Shown here: positions 11,870 through 23,183 of the stretch, piece after piece
How positions within the stretch are numbered: position 1 is the stretch's first letter
Layout: each line of letters starts with the position of its first letter
From: Paraescarpia echinospica
Taxonomy: Eukaryota > Annelida > Polychaeta > Sabellida > Siboglinidae
Assembly: GCA_020002185.1 (NCBI GenBank)
Contig: CM034536.1
Location: forward strand, 15,293,614-15,357,613
Direction of reading: 5' to 3'
DNA: 64,000 nt
The notes under the pieces: model-generated
Seen by the model: the letters and a program-made list of their open reading frames with translations, nothing else
Database searches by the model: none
Told to the model about the DNA's origin: nothing
Position numbers and translations under genes: made by a program

Positions 11870-13580
11870 TTAGTCTAGTTCAGTCCTCCAGTGTGCCAAG
11901 TGGAATCCCTCTTGTTGTGTCCCATCGAGTGCAGGGAAGTGTGATCGTATTTGATGGCTGGCACACGCTGGTATAACTCTCCGTACCTTTCGGCCCAGTC
12001 TGCCATGGATCCACCAGATGAACTGTCTATATGCAGCCCACCTCAGAGACCTGAAATAAAACAAGGCTCAAATAAATTTACTAACATTGTCAGCAGGTGA
12101 TGTATGAAAATAGGTTTGAGGTAGTTCATTTCCTTGTCAAATTGGTATATATCAACAAGCAGTGTTTCTATGAAATCATTTGAACCTTTCTTCAATTCTC
12201 GCATAGGCATGCTACTCAAAATGTTCTAGAATGATCCTATGTTGTTTACTATTAAACATTAAAAAATGTTGGCAGGTTTCTACTAACTATGCCTAGTATA
12301 TACAGTTTATGAAACTTCATACATATTATACAGCACCCTGTATGTTTATACATTTTAAAATTGCTGTTGCTTTGCTTGATGTTCTGGTTACTGTAGTATT
12401 ATCGTCATTGTTGCTATATGTCAATAAATATTTAACAACACATTTCACTGCTGTTATAACACATGAATATATACTTACTTGTTCGTTGGAGGGTCTAGTT
12501 ATCTAACCGAATGTGATTCATAGCAACTAGTATATTTCCTTGGCCATTTGTAACGCATCGTAGCCCACCTGCAACAAAGAACCAAGCGTTTAAATGAAAG
12601 TGTTACATGAATGATAAACAAACAGGGATTGTTATTACTACAGTGGAACCTCGCTATATGGTGACCTTGGTAATACAGCCTCGGTATAGTATAGGATATC
12701 AGTACTACCGCTAGTAAGATAACTTTTATCCAGTCCCAAGGGTGACCTTAAAAGTGAGGTTCCACTGTTCCATTCTGAATGAAGCCAATGTCACAAGCAG
12801 CATGGATTAGGATTGTCTTTCTGTATTTATACAAGAATTATGCCTTCTCTTTATAAAATTAAATTCAAGCCTATTAAAAGAACAATTAATATTGCCACAC
12901 ATTTTTCTCATACGGTGATACACATGCATAGTCGTTACTGTAAATATAATAATGGGGACACAACAGTTAACCTGTTTGTTTTCTATCATAGCCGTGGACA
13001 ATTTTGAACTCGGTTCCTGGAACCGTTTTTAAAACGGCGAAGGTATAACCTTAGGTAATATTCCCATAAAATGTAAAACTGGACACTCGGACACCGAGCC
13101 CACGGCACTGGCATGAGAACTGAGGACTGTCGTCGAATCGAGCCTCGACTCGAGGTGCCACCGACCGAGCGATCGACTCACTCAGTTCATACGTTTATTT
13201 AAATTATTACCCAGCGCGGATCTCATAATGAGCAATTATTTATACTAGACACGTAAATAATTACCTCCACCGACATGCTCTGCGTGCTGACGAGTCGCAG
13301 CCGTTTTCTGACAGCAGACACTCCTTTCTGAACCAAAAAATAAACTTGACACTTTTCACAGCGACACCGTCACCACCAGTCGCCAGTCAGTTACGTCTCG
13401 GCTTGTTAGTCGCCTCTGCATTTCTACTTCCCGCGCGTCTACGTTATCATGCTTACGGTCACCAGAACGCTCTGGTCTATCTTGCAATACTGGCCCTTGT
13501 CTTTGCGGTTGAAACCGATATCCAACAACTTCTGAATCCATTTCATCAGACGAAGAATCAGAACCGTAACGACACGCCAT
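11870..13580 (-). pseudogene. P2X7 intracellular-domain-like gene carried by the TTAA element
   Basis: The first exon (ATG about 13580 to about 13360) encodes an acidic Ser/Asp/Glu stretch, then 'VVGYRFQPQ' and, near its end, 'DVTDW'. In P2X7-like proteins of fish and invertebrates, a Y-R-F-x-P element and a T-D-W before a C-x-C-G-x-C zinc cluster stand at this place. The last exon starts at 12050 after TTATTTCAG and encodes 'SLRWAAYRQFIWWIHGRLG' then 'RRVIPACASHQIRSHFP', which is the conserved AYRQF..W..G.LG...R..iP.C....IR..FP block of that domain. It ends at 11870. A middle exon near 12490-12572 ('GQGNILVAMNHIRLD', strong donor GTAAGT) is possible but contains a stop. The cysteine-rich exon was not found. 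In vertebrates this module is the zinc- and GDP-binding cytoplasmic ballast of P2X7; here there is no channel domain. Confidence 0.6.
12641..12767. mobile_element. 127-bp pogo/Tigger-like MITE
   Basis: Starts CAGTGGAACCTCGCTATA after TA and ends ...GTGAGGTTCCACTG. The ends are clean inverted repeats of about 14 bp with the CAGT...ACTG form of pogo-group elements. It is non-coding. Confidence 0.75.
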
Positions 13581-13745
13581 CTTATCTAAACTCAATGGGT
13601 AACATCGCACAGCGCCACCTGACGTTTTTTGGAAACACTAGTACACACAAAATCCAGAAAAGTACGCAGCATTGCTTACGTCATTTTCTGTTCAATATGG
13701 CGGAATTCATTAAATTTGATAGAGGGTGTGTTCAAATATTTTTTA

Positions 13746-13848
13746 CTACTAAACCACTGACGTTAAAAATATGATTATAGTTGGAAATAGTTAGTTTGCA
13801 TTATCTCTTTTAGGTGCTTAATCCCAAAAAGTTCCCTTATGTTTCCCT
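13746..13848 (-). repeat. right TIR of the TTAA element
   Basis: Inverted partner of 7433-7535; ends ...CCCTTATGTTTCCCT followed by TTAA at 13849-13852. Confidence 0.8.
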
Positions 13849-13852
13849 TTAA

Positions 13853-15769
13853 GCTTTAGCCATTGTTACCGGTAGAGGGCTTTACCCCAGATTCGGGTAG
13901 AGACGATGATTGGCTCTCAGGCTCACTTTTATCACATAATACTATAACAACTATTCAACATTAAACTTATACTGAAACATGTCACATACAACATAAACCT
14001 ACATTAAACTTTTTTGTAGTTTAATGCATTTTAATCACATGCATATTCACTAGGTGGCAGCTCTCATGGCATAACATTCAAAAGGGCCATTCAGAGCTAT
14101 CGTTCTGGCGAAGTCACGTCGCCAGGCGAGAGTCGATTAAGCGAGACTACGTCAACTGCCAATAGCGAAGTCACGTGCTCGCGCGCGCGGGAAAAACGTT
14201 CGTTCGCGACCACAGATACTTTCATACAACTAGCAGCGCACTATAAATAAATAAATTTTATCGTCGATTTTTTTGGAGGCGAAATGTACAAAAAACAGGA
14301 CATTTTCACAGAAAAGCGGGAAAGCGAGACCGACAATAAAAAGCGGGATTTCCCACCCGAAAGCGGTACTGTTGACACCTATAATTTTGACCGTGTATCG
14401 CCATTTAACAGTATAAGAACGTCATCAAGCAAAATTCGCTGTTTTTATAATTTGACTAACATCATTTATAATGTTTTCACATCACTTCACCTCGCCATAT
14501 TTTTGCTTTTTGAACGATGACTATTTCCTCCAAAACGGGAATTGTCATAAAACATAAATAAATAGTGTAACAATGCCAACACAGAGCAACAGATGGCGCT
14601 ACCCGTCCTATTTCAATAAGGCATATCGCCGAGTGAATCTGACTTCCTGAATCAAATCCTTTGACAATGTGTAATTTTCACGTGTGCTACATTTTAAATA
14701 AATCCTTACAAGGTGCGCGCGGGGTTTCCTACCAAATTTCCAAAATTCGCACGTCATATGTATCATGTCTGGTTTATCTGCGATTGAAAATGCGTCGTTT
14801 GTCTGGACAACGGAATATTGTACCGTGTTTATTTTCCCGCAACAGCCCAGCCGACGCAACACCAACAAGCGATACATAACGACAGCTATGAATAGCCAAG
14901 TGCCATGTTCAAGGAAGCGATCGGTCATTGGAAAATGAGAAGTAATTTTAACCTAGCGTATACCACATTTACCCTGCTTCATTGTCTTCTACAGGAGTGA
15001 GTAGATTTTTACTTGTCAAACTTGGTACTAACGATGTTGTTTTAGAAGGTAGCAATTAATTGTAGATGTAGCCGTATTATTCAAGATTTTCATTTTTGTG
15101 AGTAACCCGGACTTTGATATAGAAAAATATGTACTGCTATTAATAATTGTTATCATTCACTGGTATTTATATGAATAACTTGGTCATATTTGTTTAAAGC
15201 GGCTTAAGGTGTTGACAATAAAGTCTTCCCATCTATAATAGTACTATGCTTAATGTTGTTTTTACCTAGCGTGGTGATTGTCATATCTGAATATGAACAC
15301 GTGTTAGAAATAATTGTTACTTCACAGATACAAAGCCACTACATCGTTGCTTTAGTACTATCTGGGTAATGGAACATCATATCATTATCCTAATGGTAAA
15401 GTTAATTGCATCATAAAATAAAGCGAACACATGCACACACAAAATTACATTCGTGCAGGCATGCGTGCATTGACGCAAGCACTCACACACGCAAGCACGC
15501 ACGCAAGCACACACACACACAAACTCACTCACTCATTCAAGCACATTATTATTATATTCCAGTTTGAATAATAGGTGACTACAAAACAAAATTGTTTGTC
15601 CTTTTGAGATATATTGCAATTGTATCTGGGAATATTTTAGTTTTCATCGATTTATTTTGTTATATTGTTGTTCTTTTTTCTTATTCGTCGAATGATTTTT
15701 CGCACTGACGACAAACTATTAAATCTCAGAAGACCGAAAGCCAAAACAAAACCAGGCCTACTACTACCA
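13853..15769. other. spacer without recognised genes
   Basis: I recognise no exon here. 14100-14215 is conspicuously CpG-rich for this window. Open frames at 14284-14520 and 14608-14928 show no recognisable domain. An ACGC/CACA-type low-complexity run lies at about 15440-15530. Confidence 0.4.
14100..14215. promoter_or_regulatory. CpG-rich patch with E-box and E2F-like motifs
   Basis: The patch contains AGTCACGTCG, a CACGTG E-box within AGTCACGTGC, and GCGCGCGGGAAA, which matches the E2F core in reverse. Such clustering in AT-rich surroundings suggests a promoter, but no gene start could be attached to it. Confidence 0.25.
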
Positions 15770-16590
15770 GCGTGACTGAACTTCAATATGCAGATGTCAA
15801 ATCTGAGCTCACCCAGAAGAAAACCTACAGAAGATAATAGAGACTTTCACAGAAGCATATGAGAGTATGGGGCTAACAGTAAACACAAAGAAAAATTAAA
15901 TACTCTTCCAATTAGAAGCAAAAGAAGTCCGATGCTTTGGATACAAATACGTGCTGCTGTTCCGGAAAACGTATTTCATTTATCACTTCCGGTGAGGTAC
16001 TTCACCCAGAAGGCTGCTATTGATGACAAAATACAACACCGAATACAATATGTGAGCTCAGCTTTAGTACGCTTACAAACATTGTGTGTGATAATCAAGA
16101 CACCAGACCAAGTACAAAACAAAGGGTCTACAGATATGTTGTACTTCCCGCACTTTATTATATTATAGCTGTAACACGAACAACACACAGACGACATCTA
16201 CAGGCCTTACAACAATATCACCAACGATGCTTACTATTGCAAATAATTTGGGCGAACAGAAGAACAAACAGTAGTGTCCTAGATGAGGCTCACATGTCAA
16301 GCATTGAGGCAGTCATCGGGTACCGACAGTTATGATGGATTGGCCATGTACTGCGCATGTACGATTAGCCATGTCTGACACAAGCCTGCCCAAGCAAATG
16401 TTCGACACCGAGCTGTGTCATGGGAATCTGTTTCAAGCAGGCCAGCGTAAACACTATGAAGACGTCCTCAAACCCACCATGAGAATATATGACATCGAAT
16501 CGAACACCTGGGAATCTCAATCAACCAAATCAAATATTTATTTCCGACATCATATGACAACAACAATACAACACTATTGTATAAATATAT
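15770..16590 (+). pseudogene. LINE reverse transcriptase C-terminal remnant
   Basis: Begins 'TELQYAD' at about 15775, the start of a YADD-type box that is broken after the first aspartate (YADV). It then continues in several frames with landmarks of a LINE C-terminus: 'AAIDDKIQHRIQYVSSA' (from about 16016), 'RYVVLPALYY' (16131), 'THRRHLQALQQYHQRCL', 'RRTNSSVLDEAHMSSIEA', 'WIGHVLRMYD' (after a stop) and 'LPKQMFDTELCHG'. At least five frame changes or stops. It ends near 16590, where (TA)n begins. Non-LTR, CR1/RTE-type; exact clade not determined. Confidence 0.7.
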
Positions 16591-16609
16591 AACTAATTAA
16601 ACTTGTCAT

Positions 16610-16640
<31 letters not shown>

Positions 16641-16680
16641 ACCAATTAAACTTGTCATTGATATATATATATATATATGT
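16588..16680. repeat. duplicated segment with (TA)n
   Basis: 'aattaaacttgtcattga' followed by (TA)n occurs twice in tandem. This looks like slippage duplication at the tail of the LINE remnant. Confidence 0.7.
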
Positions 16681-16939
16681 ATGTATCAGCGGCTGAACGG
16701 AAATGTGTATTCACACAATCACTACTACTACTACCTACTACTAACCGAGCATTACATATGATATGGTATTAACCAAATTGCCAAACAGCTAAGTCTTGAA
16801 AAGCCATGAGATGATTGGCTCAGGTTAACTTCAGCGTTTCAGAAAGGCGATATGCCAGAGGGTATTGAAACTGGTGTAATAAGCATCGCCCCCTGGCGCG
16901 CAAGGATGTGTTGTTAAATTAGCCAACAGCTTGTATGAT

Positions 16940-18464
16940 AATTTTATCAAAACTGCATACAACAAGTTGCGCAAACCAACTGGCGTGTCATAGTGGATAC
17001 TAGGAAGATTGGCTTTTTAACAAAATGAATGTGAAATGAGACGAGCAAATAATCGATCTGAGAAGGCACTTTTCTAAAACCGTACTGACTTTTAAATAAT
17101 ATTCCGTTTGTAGTTAAATATTCATATAGTTGCTTGTACACAATTCTTTCGAAGACTTTGGAGATAGACGGCAACTACGAGGTTGGTCTGTAATTATCTA
17201 GCAGCGTTTTGTCATTTATTTCTTATACAGAGGAATAACTTTTGCAATTTTTAATTTATGTGGGAAAATTATTGTGTTAAGCGATTGATTAATTATGAGA
17301 GACAAATGCTTGGCAATTAGCGAACTGATTTTTTTGTAAATTTATGGAGACTGAATCATGTCCTGCACTATTTTTGGGTCAAGTTCCTTTACAACTGACA
17401 GTATATCTTTTTCTGTAACATGTTTGAATATGTTACAGAAAGTGTGAACGGAGATTTGTTCTGTAAGTAGCTAGTAAATGCATTGTGTTATCTATTAGAG
17501 GATATCTTTTCCGCCAGTTTATTGCCGATATATTTACAAAGAATTCATTAAATTTATGCACGCTTTCCTTTTTGTCCGAGATATGTATTCCGTTTATGTT
17601 GAAAGATTTAGGAAATTGAAATTGCTTATGCTTTTATTTAACAGTTGTTTAATGGTATCCTATGTTTTTATGTTAGTTTTATATTGATCAAATAAGTTTG
17701 TGTAGTGAATGCGTTTCGTTTCTCTGATAGCTCTATTTAAGATATTTTTATAGAGGCGACGATTTATCAATGACGCATTGGAAAATATGTCATTTTGCGC
17801 CGTCTGTTTTAATTTGCGATACACTTTGTCTTTATATTTTATTGAATTGATTATTCCAATGGTTATCTTGATTTTTTTGTGTTTGTACTTATTGTATCTA
17901 ACTGTTTTTGCTGATAAATGATAGTCATACAGTCGGGAGAGTATACCTTCAAGTAAGCTATAATTTGTGTTTGGATCTGACCGCTTATTTAGATTTAACT
18001 GATCCATGATGCATGATTGCCTTACAGATTCGTAATATTGTTTTGTTGACTTTTTCTTTGTTTGTTCTGGTTGTTACCCATTTGGGAGCACTTTGTTTAG
18101 ATAGCAATTTATGGAAAATAAAAAAATACGGGAAATGATCGGATATCTTGCTCATAATTATAATTGTTGTGGAAACTGTAATGATTTTAAATCCTGCATA
18201 ATGTCTGGTCAATAAGTGTGCAGTTATTTCGAGAAAAACGAGCCGGAAAGGTAATTTTTGGATAAAATAGTCGCCAACTTTTTGTCTGTCGTTCATTTTC
18301 AACAGGTCAATGTTAAAGTCGCCTGTTATTATAGTTTCTGCATTCTCCTTTCCCAATTTTGAAAGTTTCGGTGCAAATTCTTAAATAAATGTGAATATAC
18401 TTAACTCGTTGTTATTTTGTTTCGGCGGTCTGTATATATTTCCTATTGTGCTCTTTTTATTTAG
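16940..18464 (-). pseudogene. LINE (minus), part 2: endonuclease end to RT start
   Basis: Read from 18464 down: 'GNIYRPPKQNNNE', 'ETIITGDFNIDLL' (endonuclease core G-D-F-N-I-D), 'MSKISDHFPYFFIFH' (S-D-H box), a linker ('NRAIRETKRIHYTNLFD'), then 'DNYRPTS' and 'LPSISKVFERIVYKQL', the first reverse-transcriptase blocks, and 'LFKSQYGFRK'. The element stops soon after, so fingers and palm with the catalytic YADD are missing (3' truncation or deletion at about 16945). Several in-frame stops. CR1/L2/jockey-like by block order. Confidence 0.75.
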
Positions 18465-18469
18465 ATTTG
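18465..18469 (+). other. target-site duplication ATTTG (left)
   Basis: ATTTG here and at 23365-23369 directly bound the two LTRs, as expected for a five-base duplication by a gypsy integrase. Confidence 0.85.
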
Positions 18470-18619
18470 TGGTGTAGTCTCCCCTCAAATAATGGGACCT
18501 CCCGTCTCTGACAAAGGACCACGAGGAAGATCAACATCGCATAACAATTTACCGTTTCTGGTACGTAATAAACAATGTTTGGTTCTGTTGCTATATCTCA
18601 TTGAGTACAAGCTTTAACA
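18470..18619 (+). repeat. 5' LTR (150 bp)
   Basis: Aligns with 23184-23364 with about five substitutions and one 31-bp deletion (the segment at 23255-23285 of the 3' LTR is absent). It contains AATAAA in 'gtacgtaataaacaatg', a likely polyadenylation signal. TG...CA ends. Confidence 0.9.
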
Positions 18620-18631
18620 TGGTGCAGTCGG
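18620..18631 (+). promoter_or_regulatory. primer-binding site
   Basis: TGGTGCAGTCGG follows the 5' LTR with no gap. It is complementary, except for one base, to the 3' end expected of a eukaryotic tRNA-Ser (…CGACTGCGCCA), the primer type used by Mag-like gypsy elements. The tRNA assignment is from memory. Confidence 0.65.
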
Positions 18632-18690
18632 CAAAAGGCCACGAACTCAAAATAAGACGTTAAAAAGTCGGTTTGTCTGTAAACGGTAGC

Positions 18691-20339
18691 GACAAAATGG
18701 ACAGAAAATCCCGCGCCGCAAGCAAACACGGCGCCGCGGAGCTCCGCAAGAGCGCGCCACAAGCGTTGACGTTCACCAGCGTCCGCGCTGCGGTGACACA
18801 ATCGCACCAGACTGGCTTGCGACATTCCTGTCTAAACAAGAAGAACGGGACAACAAACGTGAACAGCGAGAACAGGAACGGGAGCGCGCACGCGATGAAA
18901 GACATGAACTATCGATGCGTATATTCTGCGAGACCCTCGACAGATGCGCTCATAAATCACCATCGCGCGCACTTAGCAACGGCGACAATGATGAGTTTAG
19001 TGGTCGAGAGACTCGACACACAGACACTGTGACCAACGTCCAGCGTACTTCTACAGGCCAACACGCCAAAACTAGACCGCCGGAGCCAATGGCAGCAGAC
19101 ATAACACTACGAGAACTAGCAGCATGGAGGCGATCATGGGAAGATTTCGTGGAGTTAGAACAGCTCGACCGTCTCCCAGGACGTCAACAGAGAGCCATGT
19201 TGAGCACTAGCCTCTCTATTGAAATGCGTGCTACATTGCAATTAGCCATCGGTATAGACAATGATGACGATATAACCGTCACAGCGATCTTAGACCGAAT
19301 CCAAGAACACATCCGAGCCAAACGAAATGTTACACTGGACAGGGTGGCACTAGAAGAACGCAAACAAGAAGAAGGCGAACCGTTCGACCATTTCTACATG
19401 GAATTGCGGGAAATTGCCAACAACGCAGACCTTTGCCAGCAGTGCTTAGACGATCGTCTTACTACGCGAATTATGTCGGGAATTCGTGACCCAGAAACAA
19501 GACGAAAGTTATTAGCAATCACGCCTCCCCCTTCTCTACTGACAACAGTTGATATCTGCAGGAGTGAAGAATCAGCAAGGAATGATGAAGTTGCACTTGC
19601 AAACAATGACAAAGGTCATACGAAGATAGACAGAATTGGCAAGAAAACCTGGCAACGTAGTAAAACCAGGAATAACGCCACTTCAAAACATAACCACAGA
19701 TGCGGTTATTGTGGAAAATCGGCTCATAAAATGCGAGATGAATGTCCTGCACGACACAGTGTATGTTCAGTCTGTAAGAAAATGGATCATTGGGCTACGT
19801 GTTGCCGTCAGAACAATCCACAGAATAAGAGTACACGTCGATCGACCGCAATGAGTCAGATTCGCGTACTGGACATTCTGGGAAAGAAAAAACACCGTCG
19901 CGCCTCGCGCATTAAGGTACAACTTCATCATAATGCTGATGATAGCTTCATCGCAACAGCACAGGCAACACCAGATACAGGGGCCGAAGCCACTGTTGCA
20001 GGACTTGATATCCTAAAACAAATAGGATTAGACATCGGAAATACATGTCACCCGCCCGAAGACACAATCATTGCTGCCATTTGTACATCATTCGAATGTA
20101 TTGGCACAGTAGACCTCCACATCCATGCAGCAGACAAATATACGAAAGAGACGGTTCTTATCTGCAAAAGGGCAAAAAGGACTTCTGCCGGCTTGGTATG
20201 TTTGCCGAGACTTAGGAATCGTGCCGAACGATTATCCCAAACCAATTCGTGCCATAAGACGGTTACACGAAACAAAATCGCCAAAAAAGATTCCTCCAGA
20301 ACACGAGTCATCCGACACACGAACACGCAAGCGCAATGA
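18691..20339 (+). pseudogene. gypsy gag-protease frame
   Basis: An open frame runs from about 18691 (first ATG 18915) to 20339. Order: a charged helical start ('KQEERDNKREQREQERERA'), capsid-like region ('AAWRRSWEDFVELEQLD', 'EPFDHFYMELREIANNADLC', 'RIMSGIRDPETRRKLL'), two zinc knuckles at about 19701-19803 (C-G-Y-C-x4-H-x5-C and C-S-V-C-x4-H-x3-C), and an aspartic protease with 'PDTGAEATVAGLDIL' (DTG active site, about 19972). The end of the frame (after about 20172) is out of register with the polymerase, so the original protein continued into the next frame. The missing ATG near the 5' LTR suggests another small break there. Confidence 0.85.
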
Positions 20340-22587
20340 CTTACTTGAAGAATTCAAAGACGTGTTCGACACAGGTGACCAACTGAAGACAATGTTGGGT
20401 GAACCAATGAAAATCCACTTGAACGAGAACGTTGAGACTTTTGCAATATCTGCCACTCGCCCCATTCCGTTCGCATGGCGGGATGAAGTCAAAGCAAATC
20501 TCGACCAGATGTCAAGACAAAAAAGGCATTATCAAGCCATTGGGAGACTTTCCCACCAGATGGTGTCATCCGCTCGTGGTAGTGCCAAAACCACGAGGGA
20601 GTATACGTCTTTGTGTGGACCTCACACGTCTCAACAAATCCGTTCGTCGACCAATTCATCCTATGAAGACACCGAAAGAAGCAGTCTCCAACGTCAAACC
20701 AGGGTCAAGATACTTCACGACGTTAGACGCAAAACAAGGGTACTGGCAGATACCACTCTCGCCCGAATGCCAAGAACTGACGACTTTCTTGACCTCCCGG
20801 GGACGTTATCTCTTCTTGAGAAGCCCCATGGGACTGTCCTCAACCGGCGATGAATATTGCAGACGCGGCGACATAGCGATCGCCAGCTTAAACAACGTCG
20901 AAAAGGTCATGGATGACGTCGTTGTACACGATGAAAACTTTGAGCAACACATCGAAAGAGTTCGCTCAGTATTGCTCAGTTGTCGGGAGCACAGCATCAC
21001 ACTGAACCCCGACAAGTTCAAGTTCGCGGAAAATGAGGTGAATTACGTTGGCTTCAAAATCAACGCAGAAGGCGTCAGCACAGATCCGGAAAAGCTGAAA
21101 GCAATCGCCGAATTCCCTACACCAACCTGCTTGACAGAACTACGAACTTTTATGGGCCTTATCAACCAGCTTGGTGACTTCACGACAGCGGTCAGTACAA
21201 CTGCTGATCCATTGCGTGATTTACTGAAGAGCAAGAACGAGTTTCGATGGACTGAAACACACAGCAAATCCTTTGAAGCCACCAAGAAAGCATTGGTAAC
21301 TGCTCCTACACTGGCACACTTTGATCCATCAAAACCAACGGCGCTACACACAGATGCATCGCGACGAAAGGTCTGGGCTATGCTCTTTTGCAACAACACG
21401 CAGACAAATGGCGACTGATTCAGTGCGGATCACGCTTTCTTACAGACACGGAAAGTCGCTATGCCATGGTGGAATTAGAGCTACTGGCAGCCACCTGGGC
21501 AATGAAGAAGTGTCGCATTCAACTACTCGGACTGTCACATTTTGAGTTGGTCGTCGATCACAAACCATTGGTGACAATTCTCGATCGCCATCGCCTTGAC
21601 GATATCGACAACACGCGTCTTCAACGTATAAAAGAAAAGACATCACTCTTCTCGTTCACGACACGATGGACAAAGGGCAAAGACCATTGCATCCCAGATG
21701 CTTTGTCACGTGCACCTGTGTCGGATCCATCAGAGGAAGATCAAGAAGCAGAAGAAGAAGTAGAACACCACGTTCACGCGGTAACCATCAATGCATCCAG
21801 AATGGAGCACGAAGACGACCAAGATGATCAGCAAGATCACCTGTGTGACCCGATACCAGATCGACTTAGAACAGTCGCTATGCAAGACGAAAAGTACAAA
21901 ACTCTCATTGACAACGTCCAGAATGGCTTCCCGTCTTCAAGAGACAAAGCAAACGCTGGTGTTATACCATTCTGGAACATCAGAAACGAGCTGTCAGTGG
22001 ACGACGGGATAGTTCTGTATGGCCCTCGTATTGTCGTGCCCAAGTCTGCTCGACGTGAAGTCTTAACGCGTCTTCATGACTCGCACCAAGGGACCGATAG
22101 AACGAAACGCTGGGCGAGACAATACGTGTACTGGCCTGGCATTAGTAACGATATCGCTACGACAGTGGCAAGTTGCAATAAATGCCAAAAACTCCGACCT
22201 TCTCAGCAACGCGAACCACTGAGATCAGAACCTCTATTAAACAGGGTGTTTGAAGATGTGTCAGCAGACTTCTTCCACTACGCCGGACGAGATTATTTCG
22301 TCTATGTAGATCGACTCTCAGGATGGCCTGTGGTCTTCCATTTTCCAAAGGCTAAGACTACATCCCGCCACACCATCTATGCATGTCGACGTGCATTCGT
22401 GGAGCTTAGAGTCCCAGTGCGATTTAGGTCTGATGGTGGTCCGCAGTTCGCGTCTCGTGAGTTTAACCAGTTCTTAAAACGATGGGGCGTTCGTCCCGCA
22501 CCATCCGCACCACATTTCCACCAATCTAACGGACATGCCGAGGCTGCGGTGAAAACAATGAAAAACTCATTGCAACAACAACCGTGA
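20173..22587 (+). pseudogene. gypsy reverse transcriptase, RNase H and integrase
   Basis: Three successive frames. The first (to about 20515) holds the protease-RT linker ('LLEEFKDVFDTGD'). The second (to 21418) holds the reverse transcriptase: 'WCHPLVVVPKP', 'RLCVDLTRLNKSV', 'FTTLDAKQGYWQIPL' (first catalytic Asp), 'RSPMGLSS', and 'VEKVMDDVVVHDE', where MDD replaces the usual Y-x-D-D. The third (21388-22587) holds RNase H ('[16 protein letters not shown]', 'VVDHKPL', 'DALSRA') and integrase with an H-H-C-C zinc site (about 22077-22190), Asp in 'VSADFF', Asp in 'RSDGGPQF' and Glu in 'SNGHAEAAV'. Catalytic residues look present, but frameshifts at 20515-20525 (next to an A6 run), about 21370 and about 22575 break the protein. 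Confidence 0.9.
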
Positions 22588-23142
22588 ATGGAGATCTGGA
22601 CGATGAGAATTTCCAGCGAGGACTTCTAGAATACTGCAATACTCCTCGTGCAGGTGGCCTCTCCCCTGCACAAATCCTATTTGGACACCCACTGAAATCG
22701 GCAGTACCCGCACACCGACAATTGTTTGCAAGCAAGTGGTAAAATGTGGCGGATAAGCAGGATGCTGGCTGCGGGCAAACACATGCACGGGGCGAAGAGC
22801 GTTACAACAGGCAATCCCGTCCTCTACCACAGCTACGCAATGGCGCACAAGTAAGATTGCAAAATCCCCTTACAAAAAAAGTGGGATAAAGTAGGCGTGA
22901 TCGTCGGAATTGGCCGACATCGCGACTATCATGTGAAACTGCCCAGTGGTCGTGTCTACTGGCGCAACCGCCGATACATCAAACCGGACACGGTATACTC
23001 GGGAGAGAACGATGTTCGTATCCACAATACTGCGGAAGGTAGCAACACTGGTCTCGTTGAACGAGACATTCCGCCGTCCTCCCACAACGATCTGCGACGT
23101 AGCAAACGTCAGAAGATGCCTCCCAGTAAACTGCGACTCTAA
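22588..23142 (+). pseudogene. gypsy integrase C-terminal remnant
   Basis: After the break, pieces of the integrase tail continue in other frames: 'GLLEYCNTPRAGGLSPAQI' and 'FGHPLKSAVPAH' at about 22618-22713, then 'VGVIVGIGRHRDYHVKLPSG' and 'YWRNRRYIKP' (22890-22988), a chromatin/DNA-binding small-barrel segment typical of this clade, ending at a stop at 23142. Confidence 0.8.
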
Positions 23143-23166
23143 GTCCTCCAATGTTCGGACTTAAAA

Positions 23167-23183
23167 AAGAGAGAGGAGGGAAT
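23167..23183 (+). promoter_or_regulatory. polypurine tract
   Basis: AAAGAGAGAGGAGGGAA lies immediately upstream of the 3' LTR, as needed for plus-strand priming. Confidence 0.75.

Larger units (their letters stand above)
7433..13848 (+). mobile_element. Kolobok-like DNA transposon, TTAA-flanked, 6.4 kb
   Basis: Outer sequence TTAA at 7429-7432 and 13849-13852 brackets matching inverted ends. The left starts AGGGAAACATAAGGGAACT and the right ends with its complement. TIR similarity runs about 100 bp (shared blocks 'tgcaaactaactatttc', 'aactataatca', 'tttttaacgtcagt'). TTAA duplication with AGGG termini fits the Kolobok or piggyBac type. The plus-strand gene has a THAP-like N-terminus and a transposase C-terminal region related to the THAP/DDE proteins common in fish and invertebrates, which favours Kolobok. 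A second, minus-strand gene resembles the P2X7 intracellular domain. Both are decayed. Two pogo-like MITEs (9091-9552, 12641-12767) and a SINE copy are nested inside. The superfamily name is inference; the ends and TTAA are seen directly. Confidence 0.75.
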
